From assembly GCF_051020985.1 (NCBI RefSeq), contig NC_135010.1, positions 1,114,001 to 1,178,000 of the forward strand: a stretch of DNA of 64,000 bases, in the 5' to 3' direction. Source of the DNA: Nomia melanderi. Lineage: Eukaryota; Arthropoda; Insecta; Hymenoptera; Halictidae. A program made the translations under genes and the position numbers. A model generated the notes under the pieces. That model was not told the DNA's origin. It saw nothing but the letters and a program-made list of their open reading frames with translations, and ran no database searches. Shown piece by piece: positions 12,810-27,600 of this stretch (position 1 is the first letter of the stretch; each line of letters starts with the position of its first letter).

Positions 12810-15510
12810 CTCTAGATCTCGAGATTTGGAGGCGTCATAAGTTGCGTTCACAGTGTACTAAAATCTCACCTATTTGATTTAACAAATAGTTCCTCAATAA
12901 TAAAACAATAATTTTTCCGATATTTCATTTCATTGATTCATATAGAGGTTTCGTCAATTTTCTACGACATTTTCAAAACTGAAATTTCTTTGGGTATGTT
13001 TGAATGCTCCGTTATTCGAATAAGTATTCTCATTTGGAGAAATGTGTTTTAAGTCGTTTCACAAATGTATAATATCAAGAAACTTTTAAATTATTAGAAA
13101 TACAATTTTTTATAATTAATACGAATTTGTATTTGTTATAAATGTATAAATAATGAATAAATTATAAAATATGAATACAAATTATAATCATGAAATAAAA
13201 AAAAGTAGTTTATTACTTTACATATATGAATGGTTGTAATATAATAGTGTACTTCATTTCAAATTTGTATGTAAGACATAATTTTCGTCTTTTTTTCTAC
13301 ATACCTAGCTGAAATATTTGGAATTGCGTCTGAGAAATAACTTGGTATGAAATCCTAAATAATGAACCAAAGTAAATTAATTTGATATTAATAATTCAAA
13401 GCAAATTACAACAATTACTTAAAAAACTTATTACTTTCAACAAATTATTAGTGGTAAAGTAATTGTATCAATCGTAAGTGAGAAATAAATCATAGAATAA
13501 GATATTAAGAACTGCTGTTAGCGCGTTGACATTTATTGTTAGAAGCAATACGAGTCTAATTGGACAGAGTGGAAAATGTTCGAGCATGCATTTTCGGCAG
13601 TAATATGTTATTCATCAATACAATCATACGTTAATTAATCAATACCGCAAACAAAAGACAACGAAAGACCTTATTTAACGTGTCGTACCGAGTACCAAGT
13701 CTTCAATAACGCAGAGTGCTTTCAAATTACTTTTAAAAGGGATAGAATATTCAACAACGAAACAACAATCAGATATTTTATTTATATTCCATACAAATTC
13801 TAAAAATTTTTATTTTTACATCATGCTTTACGCTAAAATCAATGATATAAAAATTCATTTTGTATTTACAGTTATTTTCACGCATTAAAAACAATGTTAG
13901 GCAAATATTAAAATGAGATTTTCAAACTTTAAATCTGCAAAAACAAAAAAAGAAATAGAGTACACGACTAGTATTTCTAGCTGTAAAATTCAATTCGTGG
14001 GCTTTGCTTTCACGAGAATGAGAAGAATTATATAGTTGGAAAATATTCGAAGCGAATAAAGCAATGACATAACCTTCATTTAATTTCGCACGGAGTACTG
14101 CGTGTTTCAATTGTATTAAAATACCTAACATCGCGTTCAAAAATTGGTACGTTTACATAGTCTGGTACGACCGAAATACCTTACGCTTCTGTTTCATTTC
14201 TAGTTCAAGTTCAACCCACAGAGGGTAGATGCCATTCACCACTGATCCGACCTTTGAATCTCTTTTGTTTCAACGGCGATGTGAAACAGACAATGAAGCG
14301 TTTTGTAGAGTCTATTCAGTTACAGCGACGCGAGAAGCAACTTTCAGCTTTTCGGTTATACTTCACAATAAGGAAGTTGACACTATTCCTAATCAGAGCT
14401 TACAGTTTGTGATGATTGTTTTAATTATGCTATTGACTAATCGTATTGTACAAACTCACTTCATAAAGATTAAATAAAAATTGTTTGTCTATATGAAAAA
14501 TACTTAAAATATTAAATAAATAAAACTAAACAAACCAAATTAATAGCAAATAAAATAAAATATGAACATTACCTATATAATAGATAGATTTTTCATTTAA
14601 TCAATTAAAATTTAATTTAATCACTAATCGAAATGTAATTCGTGTAGTTATAAATAATGTAATACCTTAACCTCAAATATATGGTTTTATTTGTATTCCA
14701 ATGTCATAAATCAAAATATTAAAAAATATAAAAATGTATTAATTAATTTACCCTTAAATGTATTTAATTAATTTTAACCTATTACACAGATATAGTAATC
14801 ATACTGTCAACATAAAAAGAGTTTTATCAGTAAAATGTGTTTATGAAATAAAAAATCAAGACATAGTTATTCTTTTATATCAAAATTATAAATGTATTAT
14901 TAGCTGTAAAATTCTACCTCTTTAAACAACAAAATAATATTAAACCAAGAAATGAATGTAATGTCATCTCATTTAAATTTTATAAATTATCATTATTTTA
15001 TCAAATGTTACTATACCTATCTTATATTTATATTTACGTAGAGAATCATACTTTCATAAATGAGAAGCACAACTAAGCTACATTTATATTGAAAAATTAA
15101 CATCAATTGTCGAAATATAAAATTATAATATTACCGGATATTGCATAATAATATAATCACTAGCACAGTAATATATGCAATTTCACACACACAAGCAAAA
15201 AATACACTATCAGGTCACATTTGTTCCGGGAATCGTGCGTGCAGTACAACTGTCACGCCATACATTATCCGAGGATTAAGGGTATCCCTTAGCAATTACT
15301 GTGTCCGATCACTGTACCGTGTTATTCAGATAACTATTCTTCCCCAGGCGCAGACATCGCTTTACTCGGAACGTCGATTCGCGTTTCCCATTAAGAATAA
15401 GTTCGCTTGTTTCAGAATGAATGGTGCCCAAATTTGTTCGGTGGTATTGTATGCCATTTCACAAGCCAGATTCATGCCAATGTCATCCGTTTTTCATTTC
15501 TATCTGACAG
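12810..15510. other. Intron before exon A
   Basis: AT-rich, with no recognised exon upstream of the acceptor at 15510. The exon carrying Ig1 is not in this stretch. Confidence 0.5.
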
Positions 15511-15672
15511 TGCCACCAGATATCGTTTATGGGGACGATACCAGCGCCGACTTCGCAGTTTCGGAGGGTGACAACGCGACTCTAAGCTGCCGTGCGACGG
15601 GAAGACCGACCCCGAGAGTGTCCTGGAAAAGGGAAGACGGAGAACCCATTCTTATAAGGGCCTCTTCAGTCG
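15511..15672 (+). CDS. DIP-like gene, exon A: first half of Ig domain 2
   Basis: The acceptor is CTGACAG before 15511 and the donor is GTCG|GTATAT after 15672. The exon enters with two bases of a codon (valine if the previous exon ends in G) and leaves with one base. It reads VPPDIVYGDD, then an acidic stretch, then NATLSCRATGRP and VSWKRED, which are the B-strand cysteine and C-strand tryptophan of an I-set Ig domain. NAT is a potential N-glycosylation site. The open frame extends about 370 bp upstream to 15141, but that part has no Ig features and lies before the acceptor, so I leave it out. The donor was chosen because its phase matches exon B. Confidence 0.88.
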
Positions 15673-18600
15673 GTATATAATGACACTATAAAACTCGCGG
15701 ATATCTCCGCGGACAGACCTCTTTCACTTGCTACCTTCGTGAAAAAGGCAGAGAGACGTCGGTGGTTTAATTTCGTTTGCTACCCATTACTCTCTTTGTC
15801 TGTGTTTCCGTTACCCATCCTCCTCCCGCCCCGCCGCGCTGTTTTCCTTCTTCCACTTTACCGAAGACCCAAGAACCGAGCTTTATTACAATACTTATAA
15901 CTGGTAATCGTTGCCTTGACGCTTTATGTCACCAACATCGATAACGGAATACGGAATGTGCAACATCTGCGGTTCCTTTTTTTCTCCCCCGTGTCCCCGT
16001 TGCTCGGTTTTTATATCGCGTTATATCCTCAATCGTGAACTCGCAATACTTTATGCTTTTAATATCGAAACCGTACACCGGTCACGCTGCTGTACTCAAT
16101 ATTTTCACCTGACCCGGTCTCGTACTTCGGTACGTTTTTATTTTTACAAATTTTTACCATTTAAACTGCATGCTTTATGGACTCGCCACGGTTACGTTTT
16201 CAATATCGCAGCGCGAATTGTTGATCATACGCTTTTATATTTTCTGACTTTTATCTGGATGTGTTTAACGGCTCCGTTGCCGTATATTTGGGTATATTGA
16301 GTGTTACTTTAGCGTACGAACGTCGTATCGCGTGTATCCTGTGTGCATTAAAACGTTCAAATGGCCTGTTAACTTGAAATTTTTCCGCTTTCGTAGAATT
16401 AATGATGCTTTTTTTAATTAAAGATCGTAACAGTTTCTGTATGTAGTAATACTTTCATGTCGTGTTTAATGGGATGCATGTATATATACACAGTTGCTAA
16501 CTCTGATACCGTGTATATTAATTTTTATGGCAAATGTAGACCTCACAGAAACTCATAATAGTTACAGTTAACAGAACATTTCGATGATCATGTTTCTTTC
16601 GTAATCAGAGTAAGTGTATTTTATTATACATACAGAATATAATTTTAACATGTGACTAGCAATAATATTAACTAAAGAATTTTCATGCACCACTTTAAAT
16701 TGTTATTTGAGTATGAACTTTAAAATAGATCTAGAAATTTTCATAAAGCTGAAATGTCTTCTTTCTCTATTACTTCTACGTGTGTACAAAATATTTAGTT
16801 GTACATGATTTGTAACACAGGGTTTCACCTAAATTATTTCCCCTAACTATCTCTTTCTTTCGTGATAATATTAAAAAACATTTCACATGCAATTTGAATG
16901 GTGTCAATGTGCAAGTACATTTATAAAGTAAAATATCATTTACTTTAAAAGATCCGTGGAAACTAATTTTGCAACAAAAGTAAACGATATTTTGCTTTCC
17001 ATATAAATGTAGATTTCTTCTTTTACTCACTTGCCTCATTTACGCGACACTTTTGTACGCAAATTTATTTTTACGCGGTAAATTAAAACACTACTTACGC
17101 GGTGTTGTTTATACGTGATATCAACTTATGCGATCTGAATTTAGTGACACGGAATGAAATTTACTTTTATTTTCTGAAATGTTATTATTATTATATTTGT
17201 TAACACGTTGCATGCCATGAGGGTCACCGGTGACCCCCAACCAAATCGAATTACTATAGTTCATCCAATTAAACGATGATTATCTGAAAACATTTCTATA
17301 TTATAAATAATACTACCTAATGCAATTCAATCAAATGATTTAATAGTATATTTTTTTCATTTTGGGTATTTTGCTATGAAATCGTGTGGCATTCAACATG
17401 TTAAGCTATGTGAAATATATATGTACTTCTAAAACTTATACTAGCTTTCCTTTCCAATACTTTGTTTTCCTTTGTACTGATAAACTCTATTTACGCGATT
17501 CTCATTCGTTGAACGGATACTCTACGTGAATGAAAGGACATGTCTACCCTGTAATGTGAAAGTATACGAAAATTCATGAAAATAAGATCAGTAATATGTG
17601 TTTACATAATCTTATAATGTCTTTTGATTCCCAAAAATATATTTCAAGATTAAACTTAATTTTAACCAGTTAACAGCATTTGACGAGTGTACACATTATC
17701 TTAAACCTTAAAAGGATATTAATTTTTTCAACGATAAATTATTTACTTTTCACATGGACATATAATTTTCCCTTGTTTTGCTTTGGGCTTTCATTAAAAT
17801 ATACCCCAGGTGCATTCGGCCTTCGTTTGACAAGTACACACATCATTTTTTGATTTTATTAAGCACAAAAGGAAGAATTTTTGAAACTAAATTTCACAAT
17901 TAACAGGTTAAGAATCAAAAGTTATTTCAAAGTTATATTATTACACATTGTTGTGGGTATTTCAATGGTAAAAAAGGCAAAAAGATGAATATTATGATTT
18001 TGGAAATTCCTAAAATATAGTTTAAAATAAAAATATTTTTCAAAATGTATCCGTTTTATAATAAGTTCATACCGCATGTGAAACATTTTGTAAGTATATA
18101 TCCATCACAACTGAAGGAAATGTGTAGCTTATTTTAGTATGACATTCTACGTAATGTATAGTATACAGCAGTGTCAGAAGTGTTAAAACAAAATATACAT
18201 ATAAATATTATAAATTCTCTAATATGAAAAAAAAATGTATTATAAAGATGTAACAATTCTTACATTACATATAATTGGAAGTACTGTAAATACAAACACA
18301 GAGTTTGTACACTCGTACGATGTGCTGTTAATTACCGCCTAATAGTACGTATGTAGTTTGAAGTTTAACTACCAGGCTATTCAGTGGCATAAGTACTAAA
18401 GAATTTTCGGTATTCACCGTCATATGACCCCACATTAATTCGGTATTAATAGGGTAATTAGGTACCCCTAATATCCTATATAGTTGAAGTTCTCTTCGTG
18501 CAGCGAGGAGGATTTACTACAGTAATAAGACTGTACAAGGTGGTACGTAACTTAAGATTGGAGGAACAAAGAATCGATGCCTTAGAGCAAATAAGAAACG

Positions 18601-21600
18601 CAGAATATAGGTAAATTCTTCGAATAAATATTTCGATAAATTCAACATTTTACAAGTTTAAAATTCTTAAATATCCTATTCCAGGAGTGTACTGCATTTC
18701 ACAGATATTTGAACAAAAAAACGAAACGTCTTCAAACAAAATTATTTACCTCTTACGAGTTGACGTATGGTTGGCAGAAATATTAATCGTATATAAGTAT
18801 TTAAAAACGTTTCAAACAACTTCTGTTATTGATTATTTTTCAATTAATTAAAGATATTTTTTCGTAGAGATGATATTGGATCAATTTTTAAAGAAATTTT
18901 AATGAAACTTCCATTTTCAATGTGAAAGTACAAATGATGAAAAGTTTCTATCTGCAACATTATCAATTTTCCAATTTTCCTAATGATAAATTAAAAACTA
19001 TACGCATTTTAGATAAATATTAACCATTCTTTGATGACATAAATTCTTTCAAAACACTTCACGTAATCTAAGTACAATATGTTTGACCGTAATTTGTTTA
19101 TAATTTTAGTAACGCCATTTATAGTCTCTCTTTTTCGTTCCTTTGTACTTACAGCAGTAAGGCATGTTTACTTAAACTTATTTAGAAAATTTTTTTCCTG
19201 ATACGAAATTAATACTTTTAGAAACAGACAATAAAATTTTTATTTTCTATGTTATTGCAATGATTTATAATCACCTAAATTTATTGACTTATAATTAAGA
19301 GTGTATCTTCTCACAAAGTGCGCCATAAAAATGGTACAGAATTTGGAGAAACACTGACAAAGATTTTCAATCTTTAATTTCCTTTAACAATTCCATGGCT
19401 TTATTTCAGTAATAATATTTTTATTCCAAAATATCACATTTAATTCTGTAGTTAATGTTCACAAGAACCAAGAGTGACTTGTGAATTGATTCACGAAACA
19501 TTACTCAAGATATAGACAGACTCACTCAAGCATCGCTTCAATTCGACTTCGTAGAAAAGAAGGATTTCCATAAAAAATAATATGCTCAATATTTTATAGA
19601 ATTTTAAATACTATATTTTTTAAAATTATTTTTATATAAAATGAAAAATTCTAAATCGTTTTTGCTACAAGTAACATTTGGTATAAAATTATCTACACAA
19701 GTAATTCTTTTAAGAAGTTTTGGTATTTCAAAAAATATGTTAAGAAAATTCGTTGAATTATTTAATAAATCGAAGTTTAAGAAATAGCTGCTCCAACTGC
19801 TCCAACTGTCAGTCACTTTTATGTTCTGAAGACAAATTACAGACAGATAGTAATACCACCTCACGATGATCTTAAAAGTGTTTGTGATTAATAAAATTTA
19901 TTGAAGAAATTGAACATGATTGCGTTCGAAAGTGTATAGTTAGAATATACGTTTCAGAAATATTCAGCTGTTTGGCACGTAAATCGGTGTTTCCTTATGC
20001 GACTACATAACGTATCCTATAGAACGGCGTATGTAGTATGTATATTCAAAGTACAGCATGTCAATTCCGAACGTGTCTGAAATCCATTGGGGAAACGTGC
20101 AGAAGCCTGCATTCAAATGAACGGTCAACACTTTGAAGATTTGCAATGGTAAATATTTCATGTGATTCGTGACAATTGTAGAACGAACGTTTTCCCTAAA
20201 TCGTAGAATGGAATAAGCAACACATTATTTTTTCAAATTACGAGTTACAATGTTCTTTCAATTATCTCTTACTTTTTATTAGTTGTTTATTTATATAAAT
20301 TATGTATATCTATTCATGTAACACCAGACTATTCTTTATCACGGTCTTGATCAAATGCCAGGATGCAGAAAAATGAAAAAATGGCGGAGAATTTCAGTGT
20401 CATGGTAACGTCTTCTTTTTGCATGTGATGTGTCATGCACTCTTTAACGTGTCCTGCGTAATTACATTCCGTTCCATTTTTTGTCTACCGACAATTTATA
20501 TAATTGGATGGTATTCTCTTCAGAGGAAACAGAAGGATGAAAGCTGAGAAATTCATAGGTTTGTGAAGTAATTAGTGTTGTAAAATCCACTCATATCATT
20601 AGGGCATCTGAAAAAATAATTTCCAGGAGCTGCGCAAACGAATGAAAGACACGTTGGTACGAAATTATGTTAGTCAGCGTAAGCACAGAAGTGGACTTGG
20701 ATAAAGTTCTTTTGCATGACATGTGAAACTATGGTTTACGCAGTCTCGTCACGTATCTTTCTATATTTGTGAGATTTTTCATTGTGTCTATTAACCTTAT
20801 TTCGTTAATTAACTCAGCAAAGAACTTTTCGTATTCTGCAGGCTTGATTTAAAACATTTCTGCAGCCAGCTTATGCATGTAATTTTAGATATTTATTAAC
20901 GTTGCCAGTATGATGCTAACGTTTATTTAAAGCTTAAATGCTATTTGCAAAACTCCATTAAAAGTATAAGTAACAATTAAATTACGTTGATATTAACTGA
21001 AAGATTACCCTCTTTTACTACTGGAATACTTAATCGTGTATATTCACGTGTTCACTTTACAGTACAGGCGAAAGTAAGATTTTATAAAACGATATGTATG
21101 ATTTTCGGTAATATGGCGTTATATGACATCTTTTGAAAACTTTCAGGTAAGCCTTGAAGAATTTCTATATTTTAACTATATTATTTTCAAACAACGTTAA
21201 TTTAAAATATAATATTTATCATAAATGAATATAAATAGATTTTAGAGTATTAAACTTTGAAATTAGAACTTCCAGATTCATTTAACAAACATTAACCTTC
21301 TCCCAAATGTAGGTGTTTATTTTCTTTAATCGACTTATGGTGTGATATTTGTACATCCATTACTTTATAAGAATAAGACAGAAACCTATAATAAAGTTCA
21401 TATAATGCTACTGTTCCAAAAAATGTATTTAAAAAATTTAAAACCAAACGAGTATTCAAATTTTCTTTTTCTATTTCAGTAATATTCACATATACATAAA
21501 TCAAAACCACTTATAAGAAACAAAATGTTCTTTAGGTCTTTATAAAAAATAATCATTTTTTGATTATTTTTTATTCAAATGAGAACGTGTTTCGGAAAGA

Positions 21601-24600
21601 ATTTTTTTAATAAAATATTATATATTGAGTACTATTTAATTTTTACTTATAATTTGTCTTATTATTTATCAAAAGTATCGAAATATTTTAAAAAGATAGT
21701 CATCGATGTAATATTCTCTCATTCTTCAACGGCCTTTAACTTAAGTTGTGCAAAGCTTCTGAATAACATATGCACAAGTGAACATTATTAACAATAAAAT
21801 GTATCCATCATTTTTCATTTGCAACGGTTGATTAAATCCTAGTTATCCATAACGTTGACAAACAGAATTCTAGAATACGTAAACAAAAAAGAGTTGATTG
21901 CTCGTGAAAGCTAATTCCATTTCGTTCTGCATCGATGATGAGCGTGCCACAGTTGCGAGATCGCTGGGGAAAGTGTGAAGTCAAGAGCCGGGAAATTTTC
22001 GGACGTGAGCACACAGATTGGGCGTAAGAACATGGTGGAGTGAGTATAACGAGGCAGGTCGTTGAAACAAGTTTCACCTTTTGAACTCGAAGACAGGAAC
22101 AGCGGGTGCGCGTGTAAAGAAACAGAGGATGAGAATTCTCTTCATGGTATCTTGTACGGTACACACACTCGTGGAAGGACTTAAGGCCGTGTACGTACGC
22201 TGTCAAGACACGTACAACGAACCACGGAGCTTGCACTGGCACAGTCTAGATGGAGTACATAGAGCACGCATATACGTGCAATATCGTTTGTACATACATT
22301 GAAGAAGAGGCGCGTGGTAGTTTCCGCTGCAGAGACCCGAGTTAGCAAAACTTTGACCGACGTAGTTCCACCGACTCCCCTTACTCCGCCGGCCGGCTGA
22401 AACGCTCAAGGCTCCCTGTATTTGTCTTTTCGACCGTAGATATTTTTCCCCGTCCGCGGTAGTTAACGATTGTCGTCGCGAAGAATGCTATTAAGGCTGC
22501 GTGAATGCACGAATAGGCATATTCATGCTTATGAATTAATGGAGGAACCAAAGTGCAGACTCATTACGAAGATAAATCGCTCTTCTTTAACAATGGAACT
22601 TCGATTAACCGCTATTGGCGTCGCAATGGAATCGATAGGTCAGCGCACATTACAGGAAATTATTGAAACTGTTTATATTTTCGCTGAAGATTCTTAACCT
22701 TCTCGATTCGACGTCAGTACAGCGTTTGCTATGTGAGCCAAGCCACTAGTCATCGCATGCGGTTAAATTTTACTTTTTATTTAACCTAGAATGTATGTTT
22801 TGGATAAAAATTATATCATAATAACATTTCAACACTTTATATAAGAATTTTATTATCTTATCTTTTAAATGAGATTGTAAAAGAAATTTTATTTTAACAC
22901 GTTGGCCTCGTGTAAAGACGTCAAATTTACGGCGGGATTAAAAGATTTTGGAAAATTTGATTTGGAATTCAAACAAAGTAAACCGCATTCTCATATTTCA
23001 TATGAGAAATTTTTGCAATGGGTAGGTACGTTGAAACGTACACTAACGAAGAATGAGAAATGTAGTGCAAGTGATACGTTCTTAGGATACTTAATTACGT
23101 AGTTATCCGTTCGTGTGAGATTGTTTTACCAAATAGGTATTCACAGTAGTTTTCTATTTATTTAACAATCTAAGAAGGAATTATAAAAATGTATACAAAA
23201 ATTGGAATGAAAGTATTGTGCAAGTTTTTAAAAAATGTAATTTTTCTTCAATATATTTTTTATTTAATTTACCTTGTGCACTAATAATACTTTTATTACA
23301 CAATAGAAAACTTAGACGTCACGTCGTTCAAAATACAAATATAGAAAAATGTATGGTTTTTCTAAGCTCTCTCGTTATGATTTTTTATTTATATTTATAT
23401 TTACATTTATATTTTATAACCTAATTACTAATTATTAATTGTTCATAGTTTTCTAATTGATTTTTACATAATTTTACTTTAAAAATCGTTGTATAAACGA
23501 CATTAATAAATAAAAATATCTAATAAAAAATAAGAAATCAGAAAAAGTAAAAGTTGAAAATACATAAAATATACTACCATATGATTCTAATGAGATATTT
23601 TCAATAACCTGCATTCACCGTTGGTCATTAGTCGAATGAAACGTTACTTGAATAACAATAACAAGTAAATAATTAATCGTTATTTAGTTACCTGTTGTTT
23701 CTATTATTCATTATTCGTGTGGGAATCCTTTATTCGTTAATTACTATTCATCATTTCTTATTTGCATGTAAAATTCGGTTGATAACAAGGCAATGCTATT
23801 TACATTCCTTGTGTTGTTATATACAGTATTAGCATTATATGTCATTTTATGCAACGTAATTACACCATTTTAGACTTGACAGATTTTTTAAATATTATAA
23901 AATACTTTTATCTTTTTCAGATTTGCTACGCTTCCTATGCTATGCTATATGCACATTCTTTTATACTTTCAATAATTGGTCACATACTAAACTCTATAAT
24001 TATTTAAACTTCAGAATTTAGCACGCTTAGAATTATTATTTAGTTATGGTCTGTTATTTGATAAACAAGGAATTATAACCATAGAGTTAATGAATTTTGT
24101 TTATAAATAAATATATGTTGCATTATACGAGTATACATCATCACAGCTTGAATGAAACAGATAATGAAAATGTCAGATAATGGACGTTTAAATAATGGCA
24201 AACATCTGAAATTGAAATGTGTTCGTCATCGATTGTATACATACATACATAGTATTCACAACTTCTATTGTAATTACTTTAATTAAGCTTCAAAGGTTGC
24301 AATGTGCAATGTGGAAATACTTAAAATAGAAACCTATACATTTTCAATTTGTCATTTTATGCAGAGTCACGTGCTTTCCGATCATATCCACCACGAATTA
24401 CATATTACTCTACATAATAAAGATACATGAATGAACCTTGCATGAGGAATTCCTGTTTGAAATATTTTTATTCAAAAATTATTGTTTCAGATTAATATTT
24501 ATTAACCACATTACTTTTAACCAGGATTAATCTTTCGCTGGTTATAAAAATGAAATTGACAGTTATTTTACCCTTTATTTTATAAATTCATTTTATACGA

Positions 24601-27600
24601 GGAATTATTAATTATTAACCATCATTAATCTTTTAGATAAATTTATAAGTACAACAATATTAATTCCTATTGCTTTATTTTGATTTATAAAATACGGTAT
24701 AATGAATTTCCTTAATTCTTCAAAATGAAATGTTGCGTTAAACGTCTTCGACTTGAAGCACCCTAATATTTTACTCAGACCCCTTTCTTCTCTAAATAAC
24801 CTTCGAAAAACCTTTCCATAATCTTCTCTCCCGAAATATTTTATTAAATATTTCACCGTGTATATCTCTGATAAGCGTTCATAATTTTAATATTTTAATA
24901 CGAGTTGCCAGTTTCCACAGCCATAAAATAAGATAAAGGAAGCAGATAAAACTTCTATCTTCCGAGACAAAGGTTACGAGCCTGCGGGAGGCAAAAATGT
25001 TCTGAGTGCAAATTGTGAAACGGTTTTCAGGTATTGTCTATGTCGGTGGTTTTCTTTTAAACACAGAAAACCGCCGCGCCCGGTCGCATGCATCTCGCGT
25101 TGCTCTCACAACCGACGATAGTGCTTTTCTTACGAGCTTTGTAAACTCGTTAGCGTTCGCTCACTTAAGGAACTCGTTAGCCAGCTAAGTAGTGAATTAA
25201 GCATATATCTTCTCATCTTTTCTTTCGTTTACAACGTTTTGTATCGAGTTTCCGACCCCTCTCTTGCTGCCAACCACTGTTTACCCCCACTCGCCCTCTT
25301 ATTTTACATGCGACATGCCTTCGCTCTCCTACCCCACTTCGAAGCTACTTCCTTCATTCAATTGCATTAGCCTGTGGTTTCGACCTGGTTAAAAGTTCTA
25401 CCCGGTTTCGTTTAGATCAGAGTTTCCGTGGAAAGTTGTAACTTCTTGTCCCGAGATATGTTCTTTCCATTTCGCGGCTTTCCAACGGCAATCTTTCATC
25501 CTCGACTATCGCAACTGCTTGCCGCTCAAGAACCACTCGACGGCGTTACTCTCGCTTAGTAATTCTATTCTCGTTTCTTGTCTTTCGAATATCAAGTAAA
25601 CGCAAAATAGAATTCCCAGAATGATTTAACGCTTCCACGCGCAACTCGTACATGAAATAAGAATTTATTTTGATATCCAATCTTACAAACTAAATTTGTT
25701 TTTATACAGAGGTTTAGTAATTGATTACGTTGCTTTATTAATTTACTGAGAATTTAGTTAAAATAGTCTCAAAATTGACTGTTATTCGTCTGCTCTTTGT
25801 TATTGTCTTTCATTCTTATTTATGCACGTAATTACATAAATTGTTGCATTATAAATTTATAAATCAAAATGTACATCAAATATAAATACTTGTCAAATTC
25901 TTAAGTACTTAATATATGTTAATTGAATGTTAAATATTCGAAATAGCTGGCCCGCTGTATTACAATTTCGATTGCTGCGTAAAATGGGATTGAAAATGTA
26001 TACAGTTATTATGATGTATGGTATTGCCAAAATAATGAATTAAGTATGCTAAACCATTATTCTTTTATCATAGCAATAAAGAAGTCGTGTGGGGTTTATT
26101 GGTTTAAAATTTTCCAGCCATTTCTTTTACTGTCATTTTTCTCTCATTTATTCTGAAAAAGACAAGAAATAAAAGAAAGAATAAGAACTCAATGTGCTCG
26201 CAGTGCACTCTTTGACCGCAGCTCGCAGGTCAGTTTCACTTGCACAGTTATTTCGGGACTCCCTCTTCTTGAAGAAGCAAGCGCATTCATACCCTTCGCA
26301 CTCGTGCACATACTTCCACAGTTCCCTAAAAGTAAACGGAGTTTCCAATACTCTATTTTAACCTAAGAACTTTGGAGAGTCTTTCTGTTATGATGGTCAA
26401 AATGGAAGATGATTTTCGGCATTTTTTTTCTAAGAATACCGTATTTCAAAATCATGCAACCTTTTTAAAGAAGAAATATTAATTTAATCCGAAATTACAG
26501 TAGTTCTATGGGAATACAATTGGGACTACTGCGATTTATCAAATACTAAAAGAACAATCAGATTTTTCATCTTAACGCGTAAAACTACTATCTGGATTAC
26601 ATTAAAAAGAAATACAAAAGAATAAATTCAGTTTCGGTGAAGTCTGAAAAAAGTTTTCTATTTTTGTAAAATATTCTTGTAATTGAAATTAAAAAATTCA
26701 GGTGTATATTTATTTGAACGATAAAGCGATATTTATCATAAATGCAATGCATTTTTTCTGGAAATATGTTTTTAATGGAGCAATCGATCCATTTACTGTA
26801 AAATAATGGTTACTTCAAAAATCTTCTAAAACAACGGAGCCATAATTAAAAATTTATATTTACAAATAATTAAATATTTACTCAGTTTTGCTACAACAAT
26901 ATAATTGCTTTTTCGGAAGATCTCTCATAACTTTCTTGTCAGTTTCCAAAATTGTCTGCATTATCTCTACAGTTCATAAATTTTATGATAAATCGATTCT
27001 GTAGTTGATTTATTTATGTATTTTCCGACCTACATACAGCATACCACTGAAAAATAAGGCTATTTTCTTTTTTGAGGAATAGTTTATTTTTTCCAAAGTT
27101 CTGAATTTCGTACTCAGATTTTTTGCGGTATTAATTACAAAAATTCAGAAACATTCTATTCATACTCTATGTAGGAATAGTTACAGTAAATACTCAAAAT
27201 AATAATCATCAATTTCAATACGTTTTTGTAAAACACGGTTAAATTTTGAACCGACATGATACACAATGTTTATAAAAACATAATTTAAAATATTAAATCA
27301 AAATATATTAGTTCAAGACATGATTAATGTATTAATAATTATCGTTTTATATAACAACACATAATTTGTTTTCAAACGAAAAGTACGTTTGACGTGAAAT
27401 ATTATTTCGAATACTGGTAGTTCAAAAATAACTGGGTCTTGTATCTATTAATACTGATGCGTATCAATTTCCAAGCATCATGTTACGATATCAAAAACAA
27501 CTGAGATGAAGTTATTGTATCGGTAAAAGGGATTTGTTCAGGCTTCTTGTATTACAGATGCAGTATAAGCAGTACGTATTATTAAGATGTTAAAGAAACA

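Noticed and set aside
15141..15510. Long open frame running into exon A
   Set aside because: It lies before a clear splice acceptor and has no Ig or signal-peptide features; only 15511-15672 fits the family.
15926..16300. 124-codon plus-strand frame
   Set aside because: No domain, located in an intron with raised GC, and no splice or start context.
21900..22700. GC-rich patch with several overlapping open frames on both strands
   Set aside because: Frames overlap on both strands without domains, as expected from base composition; no gene supported.
22893..23105. TTAACACGTTGG start resembling TTAA family 3
   Set aside because: Only the first few bases match and no matching right end with TTAA was found.
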